Below are positions 18,138 through 27,277 of a stretch of DNA of 49,428 nt, in pieces. The DNA is from JAVBSX01 sp051660685 (GTDB lineage: Bacteria; Planctomycetota; Planctomycetia; Pirellulales; Thermoguttaceae): NCBI GenBank assembly GCA_051660685.1, contig JBOFQB010000045.1, forward strand, positions 1 through 49,428, in the 5' to 3' direction. Numbering within the stretch: the first letter of the stretch is position 1; every line of letters begins with the position of its first letter. Made by a program: the position numbers and the translations under genes. The notes beneath the pieces were generated by a model, which made no database searches, was not told the origin of the DNA, and saw nothing but the letters and a program-made list of their open reading frames with translations.

Positions 18138-19241
18138 TCACGCCGCTTGTTGTTGCGGTCCCTGATTCTTGCGATTCGGGGCCTTTTTCCCTTGCAATTG
18201 ATAAACGTAAGCGAGAACTTCAGCAACAGCGGAATACTGTTCAACCGGGATCGGTTGGTCGACCTCAACCGATTGGTAAAGTGCCCGAGCAAGCGGTTTC
18301 CGTTCAATGATCGGAATACCATGTTCAAGCGCAATCCGACGAATTCGTTGAGCTAAAAGTCCCGCGCCCTTTGCAACAACGATTGGAGCCGACATGTTCT
18401 CGGGGTCATATTTGAGCGCAACCGCCAATTCCGTCGGGTTGGTCACAACAACATCGGCGTTCGGAACCGCTTGCCCCATTCTCTGTTGCGCCATTTCCCT
18501 CTGTATTTGTCGTCGACGTTGCATGATCTCGGGATTACCAAGCGTGTTCTTCATCTCCTCCCGGATTTCCTGCGTCGTCATCTTCAAATCCTGCTCGTAC
18601 TTCCACTTTTGGTAGATGTAATCAAGAATTGCAAGAATCACAAGAGCAACGGTCATTTTCAGCGCAATCCATAATATGAGTTCAACCATGTAACCGCTGA
18701 TTTGACCTTCTGTCAGTTCCGTCAATCCCATAATCGATTCTATATCACCTGCAACCGCAAAAAAGGCGACAATCGTGCAGATGATGATTTTGAAAATGCC
18801 CATTCCAAGTCGCATAACGCTTTGCATGGAAAAGATACGTCCAAACCCCTTCATCGGGTCAAGACGGGAAAAGTCAAATCCCAATTTGTTGGGCAACCAG
18901 AGAATACCGACTTGGGCAAGATTGACTAGGATTGCGCCGAGAATCAACAGCAGACCAAAAAGCGAGAAAAGATTCAGGAACTTGAAAATGCCCGCAATAA
19001 TGTAATTCAGTATCGTGTCCTGATCCGCCCTCAACCAAAGATCACCTGTTATGTTCTCAAACGTATATTCATAAAAAGCAACCCCAATTGTCCGACATTG
19101 TGTTAACAGCGCAATGATTGCAATCAAGAGAATGAGCGCGGACGCAAGGTCCTGACTCTTTGCAACCTGACCTTCCTCCCTCGCCTGTTCTCGGCGTCTA
19201 GGAGTTGGATCATGTGATTTTTCTCCGCCTTCATCCGGCAT
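18138..19241 (-). CDS. flhB: Flagellar type III export switch protein FlhB
   Basis: FlhB is an inner-membrane component of the flagellar export gate. It switches substrate specificity from hook to filament after self-cleavage of its cytoplasmic domain. The 367-residue product has the typical start GGEKSHDPTPRRREQAREEGQVAKSQDL in substance. It has four hydrophobic segments (about 31-50, 82-108, 143-166, 188-212), a charged linker with NPEIMQRRRQIQREMAQ, and the cleavage domain. At the cleavage site it reads Asn268-Pro269-Thr270-Glu271, where the textbook motif is NPTH. The following LAVALKYDPENMSAP-VVAKGAG is otherwise canonical. No other flagellar genes adjoin it; flagellin and csrA lie about 9 kb away. 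Confidence 0.95.
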   Translation of the reverse strand: MPDEGGEKSHDPTPRRREQAREEGQVAKSQDLASALILLIAIIALLTQCRTIGVAFYEYTFENITGDLWLRADQDTILNYIIAGIFKFLNLFSLFGLLLILGAILVNLAQVGILWLPNKLGFDFSRLDPMKGFGRIFSMQSVMRLGMGIFKIIICTIVAFFAVAGDIESIMGLTELTEGQISGYMVELILWIALKMTVALVILAILDYIYQKWKYEQDLKMTTQEIREEMKNTLGNPEIMQRRRQIQREMAQQRMGQAVPNADVVVTNPTELAVALKYDPENMSAPIVVAKGAGLLAQRIRRIALEHGIPIIERKPLARALYQSVEVDQPIPVEQYSAVAEVLAYVYQLQGKKAPNRKNQGPQQQAA

Positions 19242-19257
19242 GTTCGTCTGTTAGTGT

Positions 19258-19297
19258 AGGGGTTAGGGAATAGGGAATAGAGAATGGGGATTAGGGA
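19258..19297 (+). repeat. Telomere-like G-tract repeat upstream of flhB
   Basis: The tract reads AGGGGTTAGGGAATAGGG followed by AATAGAGAATGGGGATTAGGG. It is a G-quadruplex-like run lying 16 bases upstream of the flhB start on the opposite strand, so the flhB leader is C-rich and has no visible Shine-Dalgarno sequence. Confidence 0.65.
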
Positions 19298-19438
19298 GAG
19301 TATGTAGGAAATAGGAGGTAGAAGTAAAGAAGAAGGGACAGGAAAGATAATTGCGTCACGCGAGTTAAGTGGTTCACCTCTTTTTTGTGATTTTCTTTGT
19401 TTTTCATCTTGTTTTCCCTCTTCTACCTCCTCTCTCCC

Positions 19439-21181
19439 TCATGCTGCCAATTGCTGTTTTCTCACCCTGATTTCCTCCTCAATGATTTCGGCTGCATGAG
19501 GTAAGGCGTCAACAATAGTCGGATGAAGGTGTCCGGTCCCGATTTTTTCCAACAAACCATATCGTTTCAACACGCAAAACGGTTGTTGCTGTATTCCTGT
19601 TATCAAAACTTTGGCCCCAATCCGTTCAGCCCGTTCAACAATTTCTTCTAGTGAATGTAAACCGGTTGCGTCAATAACCGGGACATTTTTCATTCGGAGA
19701 ATCAGAACGCGCGGAATGTCGGCATCAAAAACGGCGTTGAATTTGCTGACCGCTCCAAAAAAGAAAGGCCCGTTGATTTCAATGATATGAACACCATCTG
19801 GAACATCGAAGAGGCGAAGAGCGAGCGGGTCTTCATGAGGATCGTCCTCAAACAGTGAATGGAGCTTGTGATCGACCGTTCCCGTTCGGAACATTTGTTC
19901 CATATGTCGCATAAACAAAAAGGACGCGAGAATCAGCCCAACCGGGATTGCCGTTGTCAAATCGAGCAAAACTGTCAGAAAAAACGTAATGAGCATGATA
20001 CTTAAATCACTTTTGGGGGCATTGAACATCCGACGAAAATGTAGGTGTTCACTCATGTTGAATGAGACGACCATAAGAATTCCGGCGAGAGTACAAAGGG
20101 GAATCATTGCGGCATATCGACCCAAACATAGGACGATTCCGAGGAGGACAACGGCGTGAATGAGTCCGGCAATTGGTGTCCGTCCCCCGTTTTTGACATT
20201 TGTTGCGGTTCTCGCAATTGCCCCAGTTGCAGGAATTCCCCCAAAAAAGGGGGTAATGACATTGGCGATTCCTTGTGCAACCAATTCTGTGTTGGAACGA
20301 TGTCTCATTCCCGTCATTCCATCTGCAACGACTGCGGATAAAAGGGATTCGATTGCGCCGAGTATTGCGATTGCGATTGCAGCCCGAAAAAGGTCTCGAA
20401 AATGCGACCAATCAATTTGGGGAACTCCAAATGCAGGAAAACTCATTTGCAAGGACATTGCTTCTTCTCCCACTTTTTGACCAATCGTGTCAACGGGAAT
20501 ATTAAGGAAAGTAACGAGCAATGTGCAGACGAGAACAGCGATTAGGGACCCGGGAATCCGTTTAGAGATTCGGGGAGTACAAGTGATAATCAACAGGGTG
20601 AGAACGGCGAGACCGACCGACCAGAGATTGATTGTCCCCAGAAAACCTGAAAAGAGGATGATTTTATGCAAAAAATCAGGCGGGACGGTTTCTCCGCCCA
20701 GATTGAGTCCAAGAAATGGTTGAACTTGGGACATTGCGATACAGACAGCGATTCCTGAGGTGAACCCAAGAATGACGGGATAGGGGATATACTTAATCAA
20801 TTTCCCAAGTCCGCTAAGCCCCATAAGAATGAGCAACAATCCGGCCAAAATGGTTGCAACCAAAAGACCTTGTATTCCCTGAGTCTGAACGATTCCATAA
20901 ACGATGATAATAAAGGCCCCAGTTGGTCCCCCAATTTGGACCCGACTTCCGCTAAAGAACGAGATTAAGAATCCGGCGATGATTGCCGTATACAAACCTT
21001 GTTCGGGCGTTACACCAGATGCAATACCGAATGCAATTGCGAGAGGTAGGGCAACGATTCCGGTGATGATTCCGGCAATGAGATCGCCCGAGAATTTCTG
21101 GAGAGAGTAACCCTCTTTCAAGACCGAAAACAGTTGCGGACGAAAATTGTTATGTATTTGCCGAAATAACGTGCGGAACAT
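19439..21181 (-). CDS. SulP family inorganic anion transporter with STAS domain
   Basis: The 580-residue membrane protein is of the SLC26/SulP type (sulfate, bicarbonate or related anions, usually proton or sodium coupled). Residues about 25-410 hold many hydrophobic segments, with family blocks such as DLIAGIITGIVALPLAIAFG and TPEQGLYTAIIAGF near the start and GGIPATGAIARTATNVKNGG in the middle. The C-terminal STAS domain (about 445-560) contains VLILRMKNVPVIDATGLHSLEE in substance, with the DATG loop where STAS proteins are often phosphorylated. The start codon abuts a C-rich tract and lacks a Shine-Dalgarno sequence. The exact substrate cannot be read from sequence. Confidence 0.92.
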   Translation of the reverse strand: MFRTLFRQIHNNFRPQLFSVLKEGYSLQKFSGDLIAGIITGIVALPLAIAFGIASGVTPEQGLYTAIIAGFLISFFSGSRVQIGGPTGAFIIIVYGIVQTQGIQGLLVATILAGLLLILMGLSGLGKLIKYIPYPVILGFTSGIAVCIAMSQVQPFLGLNLGGETVPPDFLHKIILFSGFLGTINLWSVGLAVLTLLIITCTPRISKRIPGSLIAVLVCTLLVTFLNIPVDTIGQKVGEEAMSLQMSFPAFGVPQIDWSHFRDLFRAAIAIAILGAIESLLSAVVADGMTGMRHRSNTELVAQGIANVITPFFGGIPATGAIARTATNVKNGGRTPIAGLIHAVVLLGIVLCLGRYAAMIPLCTLAGILMVVSFNMSEHLHFRRMFNAPKSDLSIMLITFFLTVLLDLTTAIPVGLILASFLFMRHMEQMFRTGTVDHKLHSLFEDDPHEDPLALRLFDVPDGVHIIEINGPFFFGAVSKFNAVFDADIPRVLILRMKNVPVIDATGLHSLEEIVERAERIGAKVLITGIQQQPFCVLKRYGLLEKIGTGHLHPTIVDALPHAAEIIEEEIRVRKQQLAA

Positions 21182-21186
21182 GGAGG

Positions 21187-21241
21187 AGGGGGGGGGATTA
21201 GGGAATAGGGGTTAGGGAATGGGGGATAGGGATTAGGGATT
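21187..21241 (+). repeat. Telomere-like G-tract repeat upstream of the SulP gene
   Basis: Nine guanines are followed by ATTAGGGAATAGGGGTTAGGG, AATGGGGGATAGGG and ATTAGGGATTAG. The run lies 6 bases from the SulP start codon on the other strand. Confidence 0.7.
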
Positions 21242-21278
21242 AGTGAAAGAAGGTAGAAGGTAGAAGGAAAGAAGTTTC

Positions 21279-21350
21279 GTTTAGCCGCGATACAACGTAT
21301 CGCGCTTTGAGAATCGAAAAAACAGGCGGAACGGTGTTCCGCTGCTAAAC
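21279..21350 (+). repeat. 72-nt cloverleaf-type palindromic repeat
   Basis: GTTTAGC...GCTAAAC ends are separated by exactly 72 nt overall. Hairpins are CGATAC-AAC-GTATCG and GCGGAAC-GGT-GTTCCGC. It is nearly identical to the copy at 18030 and, in reverse orientation, to the copy at 34446. It lies 44 bases beyond the response regulator stop codon. Confidence 0.9.
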
Positions 21351-21360
21351 GGAGTTCACC

Positions 21361-21404
21361 CTATTCCCCATTCCCCATTCCCTATATCTCCCCCTATCCC
21401 GCTT
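21361..21404 (-). repeat. G-tract repeat containing the stop codon of the response regulator gene
   Basis: On the minus strand the sequence is GGGATAGGGGGAGATATAGGG followed by AATGGGGAATGGGGAATAGGG. The TAG of GGGATAGGGGG is the stop codon of the sigma-54 regulator. Confidence 0.7.
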
Positions 21405-23055
21405 TTTTGGCTTCATTAGGTTGGTTGATTTTATTGTAAAGTGTTTTGAGACTGATTCCGAGTTCTTCCGCCGCTTTTGCCTTATTCCCCTCATTTCGTT
21501 GCAAAGCGGCTTGAATCGCGTCCATTTCAAGATCACGCAAGGTTTTCCCCGACTCGGGAATTTTAGGGTCAAACGACAACAACTCGTCAATCACGCCCGG
21601 TTCACCTTTTCCGTTTCTAGGGAGTCCATTTGTAACGGCACTGTTGGAAGTAACGCTGTTTGCAAGGACGGGAATGTCCCGAACCCGGGTAATCGGGCGG
21701 TCAGGTCGCCGTAAAACCCGATCATGAACATGTTCCTCATGATCTCTTTGTTCCTGTTCTCTTCGTTCATTTCCGTTTTCTTTCTCTCTCTCGTTCCCTC
21801 TCTCGTCCAACTCCCCAAATTGTTCTGTTGCCCCATAATGAGCGGAAAGGGAGACACAAGATGCTTTTTTTGGATTCCGAATAGATTGTGGAAGAGCATC
21901 TGAACCGATTGGAAGACTGTCCGCCAAAATAAAGGAATACTCAATTGCGTTTGCCAATTGACGGACATTGCCCGGCCAATCATATTCATACATCATGCTT
22001 AAAGCATCTGGGGAAAATAGTTCGTCAACCGTTTTCAGCCCTTTGTTCGAACACAGTCCATTTTGGTATCTTCCGACGAGATGCAAAATCAATTCGGGCA
22101 AATCTTCCAACCGTTCACGAAGAGGGGGAAGTTTAATCTCAAACGTGTTAATTCGGAACCAAAGGTCTTCACGAAACTCTCCTTGTAAGACCATTGATTC
22201 CAAATCTTTAAGAGTTGCACAAACAACCCGAACATCACAAATTGTTGATGTATTTTCGCCAATTCGGCGGACCTCACCTGATTCGAGAAATCGGAGCAAC
22301 TTGGCTTGAACCCCTTTCGGCAGTTCGCCAATTTCGTCCAGAAACAGGGTTCCTCCATTTGCAACCTGAAATAAACCTGTTCGATGCTCTTCAGCTCCTG
22401 TAAAACTCCCTTTACGATGTCCAAAAAGCTCACTTTCAATGAGATTTTCGGGCAATGCTCCACAATTAATCGCAACAAAGGGGTGTTCAGCCCGACGACT
22501 CCGCTGATGAATCGCTTTTGCAACCAGTTCTTTTCCAGTTCCCGTTTCACCAAGAATCACAACCGTTGAATCTGTGGGAGCAATCCGGTCAATCAAACGT
22601 TGAACTTGTTCCATTTTGACCGAGGAGCCAATCAACTGCCGTTTTCCCTCAACACGACGTAATTGTTCCTTAACCGCCTTGTATTTTCGCGTCAGTTCGC
22701 GTTTTTCCGCAACACGATTCAGAACCCGTTCAATCTCAGCTAATCGACAAGGTTTTGTCAGATAATCCGACACTCCTTCTCGAAGTGCCGCAATTGCTGT
22801 ATCAAGCGTTCCTTTACCCGTTAGAATAATTGAATCAGCATCTGGACACCTTTCTTGTGCTGCTTCAATCACTTGCAATCCGGTTGCGCCGGGCATGTCC
22901 AGATCGACAAACAGACAATCAAAGGAATCTTTTTCAAGAGCAGCGATTGCGGTTAAACCGTCTGGACAAACCGCAACCGTATGCCCCATTCCCGGCAATT
23001 CCCGTTGCATGAGTTCCTGCAACGATACTTCATCATCAGCAAAGAGAATTTTCAT
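21394..23055 (-). CDS. Sigma-54-dependent response regulator (NtrC family)
   Basis: This is a 553-residue transcription activator for sigma-54 RNA polymerase. The receiver domain (1-115) has acidic residues Asp7-Asp8, phosphoacceptor Asp51 in DLDMPG, and Lys101 in LTKP. The AAA+ domain (about 140-385) has Walker A GETGTGKE (169-176), the sigma-54 contact loop as GSFTGA (usual GAFTGA) and a Walker B LFLDEIGE. A low-complexity linker rich in Glu, Arg and Asn (about 400-440) precedes a Fis-type helix-turn-helix (NKAKAAEELGISLKTLYNKI). Its ATG overlaps the rpoD stop codon as TAATG, so translation is probably coupled to rpoD. No histidine kinase gene is nearby and the target genes are unknown. Confidence 0.93.
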   Translation of the reverse strand: MKILFADDEVSLQELMQRELPGMGHTVAVCPDGLTAIAALEKDSFDCLFVDLDMPGATGLQVIEAAQERCPDADSIILTGKGTLDTAIAALREGVSDYLTKPCRLAEIERVLNRVAEKRELTRKYKAVKEQLRRVEGKRQLIGSSVKMEQVQRLIDRIAPTDSTVVILGETGTGKELVAKAIHQRSRRAEHPFVAINCGALPENLIESELFGHRKGSFTGAEEHRTGLFQVANGGTLFLDEIGELPKGVQAKLLRFLESGEVRRIGENTSTICDVRVVCATLKDLESMVLQGEFREDLWFRINTFEIKLPPLRERLEDLPELILHLVGRYQNGLCSNKGLKTVDELFSPDALSMMYEYDWPGNVRQLANAIEYSFILADSLPIGSDALPQSIRNPKKASCVSLSAHYGATEQFGELDERGNEREKENGNERREQEQRDHEEHVHDRVLRRPDRPITRVRDIPVLANSVTSNSAVTNGLPRNGKGEPGVIDELLSFDPKIPESGKTLRDLEMDAIQAALQRNEGNKAKAAEELGISLKTLYNKINQPNEAKKAG

Positions 23056-24758
23056 TAAAAGTCTTCCTCTTCAATCGGGTCAAGAAAACCTTCCAAATGA
23101 CGACAACGAAGTGGATTTTGCAGTTTCTGAACCGCTTTTGCCTCAATTTGGCGGACACGTTCCCGCGTTACCTGAAAAATACGCCCGACTTCTTCAAGGG
23201 TGTAGGAATAACCCCCGTCCAAACCATAACGTAATTTCAGAATTTCACGTTCACGATAGGAAAGTGTATTGAGAACTTTGCCAATTTCGTTCTTCAACAT
23301 CTCATTTGTTGCTGATTTTTCAGGTTTTTCAAAACTATTATCAGAAACAAATTCTCCAAAACAGGCTTCATCCGTATCACCGACCGGATGTTCAAGACTT
23401 ATGGGGTTTGCGCCCATTTGCATGATTTTTCGGGCTTCATCAACAGAAAGATCGGCCGCTTCTGCAATCTCGGCAATACTCGGTTCCCGGCCTGTTCGCT
23501 GATAAAGATTGCGGGATGCAGCCCGTAATTTCGTCAAAGCATCAATCATGTGAACCGGAATCCGAATCGTCCGGGCCTGTTCCGCAATCGCCCGCGTAAT
23601 CGCTTGTCGGATCCACCATGTTGCATACGTCGAAAATTTGTAACCCCGACGATACTCAAATTTGTCAACAGCCCGCATAAGACCCGTGTTGCCCTCTTGA
23701 ATTAAGTCAAGAAAACTGATTCCGCGGTTGCGATATTTTTTAGCAACGGAAACGACCAATCGGAGATTTCCGCGTGAAAGATCACTTTTTGCCTGTTCAT
23801 AAGCAGCAAGTCGATCCCGCATAAGTTTACAACGATTCCGCAAACTGCGAGGACTCTCTTGCGCGGTCAGAATCAACTGTCGCAATTCATCACGAAGTGC
23901 AATCCGCTTTTCAGCAGTCATGTTTGTTTTTTTACTCGAAAGAAGACTGCGAATCGCGTCCATACGTTGCGACATTTTCTCCATTTGCTTCATCAAAGCA
24001 TGAACCCGACGTGTTCGGACGCTTAATTCTTCCGTTAACACAAGAGCACGTCGGCGTCGTTGCAGAAATCGAACCCTTGCTTCTTGTCGCAAAGAGGGGC
24101 GTGTACTTTTTCGGACCTGTAATTCAAAATCATCTGTCATTGAACTGAGCAGAACAGAAAGCGTCTTAAGATTGGCCGGCATTCGTTTAAGAATCTGCTC
24201 TTTGGAAAGATGTTCCGTCAACGACATTTTAATAGTCCGGTCAAACGGCAATTTTCCATGATAAACTTTTGTCAACACCGAGAAAGCATTCTGTAATGCA
24301 AAGGGGGATTCCATAACACTGCGACGGAACATACGTCGCGTCCATTCTATTTTTTTTGAACAAAGAATCTCTTCTTCTTTTGAGAGGAGACCGAGTATGG
24401 ACATTTGATTCAGATAGAGCCGGATTGGATCACTGCTCCATTTTTCGACTTCATCGACAGGAGAGGATTGGGATTTGACCGGCGATTCCGTTGTTTCTTC
24501 AAAAGGCGATTGTTCTTCTCCGACCCCATTGATTTCTTCTTCATTCAGATCAAAAAGATCATCCTCTGAATCGTCCTGATTTCTAAGGTCAAATTCCTGA
24601 CGATCAAGCGAATCAAAGAGATCGGAATACTGGAACAGATCAAACGGTTCATCGTTTGGAATCCGTTGTGCTATTTCATCAAGACTTAAACGTCCCTGAT
24701 TTTTTCCTTTGGTGATTACATCTTGACATTCACAATCGAAAAGGTCAATCCTTGACAT
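23055..24758 (-). CDS. rpoD: Primary RNA polymerase sigma factor (sigma-70 / RpoD)
   Basis: This is the housekeeping sigma factor for promoter recognition. From MSRIDLFDCEC the product is 567 residues. This start is chosen because AAGGAG lies 5 bases upstream. An in-frame ATG at 24839, behind AAGGGG, would add 27 unconserved residues. Region 1.1 is recognisable (VITKGKNQGRLSLDEIAQRI), followed by an acidic spacer. Region 1.2 has SSDPIRLYLNQMSILGLLS. A long non-conserved helical insert precedes region 2 (NLRLVVSVAKKYRNRGISFL, then FSTYATWWIRQAITRAI). Region 3 and region 4 follow, with LREREI-type LSYREREILKLRYGL and the final helix-turn-helix VTRERVRQIEAKAVQKL. It lies between dnaG and a sigma-54 regulator, like the dnaG-rpoD core of the macromolecular synthesis operon. 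Confidence 0.95.
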   Translation of the reverse strand: MSRIDLFDCECQDVITKGKNQGRLSLDEIAQRIPNDEPFDLFQYSDLFDSLDRQEFDLRNQDDSEDDLFDLNEEEINGVGEEQSPFEETTESPVKSQSSPVDEVEKWSSDPIRLYLNQMSILGLLSKEEEILCSKKIEWTRRMFRRSVMESPFALQNAFSVLTKVYHGKLPFDRTIKMSLTEHLSKEQILKRMPANLKTLSVLLSSMTDDFELQVRKSTRPSLRQEARVRFLQRRRRALVLTEELSVRTRRVHALMKQMEKMSQRMDAIRSLLSSKKTNMTAEKRIALRDELRQLILTAQESPRSLRNRCKLMRDRLAAYEQAKSDLSRGNLRLVVSVAKKYRNRGISFLDLIQEGNTGLMRAVDKFEYRRGYKFSTYATWWIRQAITRAIAEQARTIRIPVHMIDALTKLRAASRNLYQRTGREPSIAEIAEAADLSVDEARKIMQMGANPISLEHPVGDTDEACFGEFVSDNSFEKPEKSATNEMLKNEIGKVLNTLSYREREILKLRYGLDGGYSYTLEEVGRIFQVTRERVRQIEAKAVQKLQNPLRCRHLEGFLDPIEEEDF

Positions 24759-24854
24759 ACATACTCCTTGTTTCTCGTCTTCCATGACGAGCTGGGTTAA
24801 ACGAAGGTCATACAAACAATAACGATAAAGGACAATCATTGTCCCCTTGTTCTT

Positions 24855-26963
24855 TTAATTCGACGTCTCTTCAACTCCTTGTTGATCGCGTCGTTGTTGC
24901 AATATTTCGTGCAACTTTTGTTGTTTTTCTTCCCGACTTAAGGTCGCACCTTTCAGCAGACTGATTGATTGAGGATTGCGCCGTTTTGTGTCCCGACGTG
25001 TGAAACCTTGAACAATTTCTAGGATATAACGTTCTCTTTTCGCGTCCTCCATCTTCGAGTCCAGCCCTTTTTTAGATGCGGATTCGTCCAATTCAACCAG
25101 AATGTTTTTTAGACCTGGATCGTCAAATTGAAGAAGCAAGCGTTCAAAGTGACATTCTCCCCATTCTGCCCGAATCTGACGCCAAGTTTTTTGTATCTCA
25201 CGCGTCAACGCTGATTGTATCCAATCATCAGGTATCAATTCTTCCGTCCGGTTAAACGTCCCCGGATCAGCAAACCAAAGTTCAAGCAACTCCCGTTCCA
25301 AATAATCAAGGGACCAATCCGACTCCGTTGTTGAATCCGTTTCGTTTCCTTCTGTCCCTGAATCCAAACCCGAATCCGTTCGCCGATTCCAACCCGTTGC
25401 TGTTTGTGAACGCTTTTGTTTCCAACTCTTTAATCGTTTGTATATCTCATTTTCTGCAATTTGAAACCGAATCGATAAACGGTTGATTGTTTTGGCAAGT
25501 CGCAATTCAGCCGGATCATCACGACTCATTCCTTCTGGAGTCGATGCAATCACGGAAATCAATCGGTCAAGTGCTTGTGATGAACCAATCACATCTTCCT
25601 TCAAATCAATCCCCCGAACTGCTGTCCGAAATGCGTGCTCAAGAGCGTCAATCCCTTCCTCTTTCAGCAACTGTTCAAACGTCTCTTTACCATTCTCCAA
25701 CAGAAACTCGCAAGGATCAGCCCCTTCTGGAAGTGTCAGAATCGACAAATCCGCCCCTTGTGCAACAAAAAGCTCCAAAACTTCATTCGCCCGCTTCTGT
25801 CCCGCCTCATCTCCGTCTAAAACCAGAATCATTTTTTCTGCAAACCGTTTCAGTATGCGGATATGTTCTGCTCCAAGTGCTGTCCCAAGTATTGCAACGG
25901 AATCACTCAGACCGACTTGATGTGACATGATACAATCGGTGTATCCCTCCATGATAAGCACGCGACGACTATTCCTGATCGTTAATCGGGCTATATCCAA
26001 TCCGTAAAGCGACCGTTGCTTGGAAAATAAGGGTGTTTCGGGCGAGTTAATGTATTTGGCCCGGCTTTGCAATGTCGAACCGGGTAAAAGGCGACCTCCA
26101 AATGCAATCGTTCGATCCTGTGTATCCCGAATCGGAAATAATAACCGTCCCCGAAATCGGTCGTAATAACGATCCCCTTGCTTGACCCGACCTGATTCAT
26201 CTTGTGAAACGGCTAAAATTCCAACCGCTTCCAAATACGCAATCCGTCTTGTATGACGTTCAACTCGTTTTAACAACCAATCCCGTTCAAGCGGGGCATA
26301 TCCCAGTTGGAATTGCTCGATACTCTGTTGCGTGATTCCTCGCTCTTTCAAATACTCTCGCGCGTTTGCCGCTTCATCCAACGTCAATAACGCTTTGTGA
26401 TACTCCTTCTGAACCCAATCCATAACCTGATACAAGGTCCGTTTGGAAATCTCCGGCTGTTTTGCCCCTTCTCGATCACCTGATTGGAAATTCGGTTGAA
26501 ACCCCGATTGAACACTTGATCGATCATCCAATTGCCCGGCATAAACGTCTGACCAATCCTGCTCTTCCTGACTTGCTTCTAACAACAAATCATTCGGATC
26601 AATTGTCCCATTTTTCTTATCTGTTGAGACAGGTCGATTCAACAACAAACGCTGTTTTGGACTTGGTAAGGCGATCCCGGCAATATCGGCCAATATTTCA
26701 AGGGCTTCCTTGAAATCAACCTTCTCCATCTGCATCATAAAGGAGAAAATATCCCCCCCAACATTGCAGACCCAGCATTTATACGATTGACGGTCGGGAT
26801 TGACTTGGAGACTCGGACGGGAATCATCATGCCAAGGACAACGTCCAACGAACAGGCGACCTGATCGACGGAGCGGAACAAACCGCGAAACCAGTTCAAC
26901 AATGTCAACAGCATCCCGGATTTGTTCTTTTACGTTTTCGTAAGACGATTGCGACACAAACAC
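24855..26963 (-). CDS. dnaG: DNA primase
   Basis: DnaG synthesises RNA primers for replication. The 702-residue product has the CHC2 zinc-binding domain with Cys42, His45, Cys63 and Cys66 (CPWHDD, CWVC). The catalytic core contains the conserved YAPLERDWLL and FRGRLLFPIRD blocks. The TOPRIM motifs are MEGYTDCIM and LVLDGDEAGQKRANE, which carry the metal-binding acidic residues. The C-terminal helicase-interaction part is divergent and ends in a glutamine- and arginine-rich tail. A stretch of about 70 residues between zinc finger and core (around 110-180) is low in conservation. It is the first gene of dnaG-rpoD-regulator; rpsU, which heads this operon in enterobacteria, is absent. Confidence 0.95.
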   Translation of the reverse strand: MFVSQSSYENVKEQIRDAVDIVELVSRFVPLRRSGRLFVGRCPWHDDSRPSLQVNPDRQSYKCWVCNVGGDIFSFMMQMEKVDFKEALEILADIAGIALPSPKQRLLLNRPVSTDKKNGTIDPNDLLLEASQEEQDWSDVYAGQLDDRSSVQSGFQPNFQSGDREGAKQPEISKRTLYQVMDWVQKEYHKALLTLDEAANAREYLKERGITQQSIEQFQLGYAPLERDWLLKRVERHTRRIAYLEAVGILAVSQDESGRVKQGDRYYDRFRGRLLFPIRDTQDRTIAFGGRLLPGSTLQSRAKYINSPETPLFSKQRSLYGLDIARLTIRNSRRVLIMEGYTDCIMSHQVGLSDSVAILGTALGAEHIRILKRFAEKMILVLDGDEAGQKRANEVLELFVAQGADLSILTLPEGADPCEFLLENGKETFEQLLKEEGIDALEHAFRTAVRGIDLKEDVIGSSQALDRLISVIASTPEGMSRDDPAELRLAKTINRLSIRFQIAENEIYKRLKSWKQKRSQTATGWNRRTDSGLDSGTEGNETDSTTESDWSLDYLERELLELWFADPGTFNRTEELIPDDWIQSALTREIQKTWRQIRAEWGECHFERLLLQFDDPGLKNILVELDESASKKGLDSKMEDAKRERYILEIVQGFTRRDTKRRNPQSISLLKGATLSREEKQQKLHEILQQRRDQQGVEETSN

Positions 26964-27277
26964 TCCCGGGTTTTGATTCCTCTGAATCGGATAAGAGTTG
27001 GAACTCCATTTCTCACCAAAAGGGCTGTGTTGCAGAAAACATGTTTTTGCTCGCCCTTTTGTCCAGCGAATCCGTTCGCCTGATCGGCAGAAACTCTCGT
27101 CTCTCCAATTGTGCGCGGAAGTCTAAACCATTTCCTGAAATAGGTCAACGCCAATTTTGACCTATTTGGGTTTATTTTTCCATTTTTATTAAAGTTTCTT
27201 GAAAAAGAGATTGAGGCAGGTAAGGGAAGAGAAGAAAAAGCCCCTTGTTTCTTTTCTCATTCCTCCTTTCCCTTTCC
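26964..27277. other. Intergenic stretch upstream of dnaG
   Basis: No gene is seen. The stretch must contain the dnaG promoter on the minus strand. The only structure noted is the inverted repeat at 27138-27167. Confidence 0.4.
27138..27167. promoter_or_regulatory. Perfect 11-bp inverted repeat between the lipoprotein gene and dnaG
   Basis: AAATAGGTCAA (27138-27148) and TTGACCTATTT (27157-27167) flank an 8-base loop. No uninterrupted T-run follows on either strand, so it is a poor intrinsic terminator. It could be an operator about 175 bases upstream of dnaG or the 3' hairpin of the lipoprotein transcript. Confidence 0.35.
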
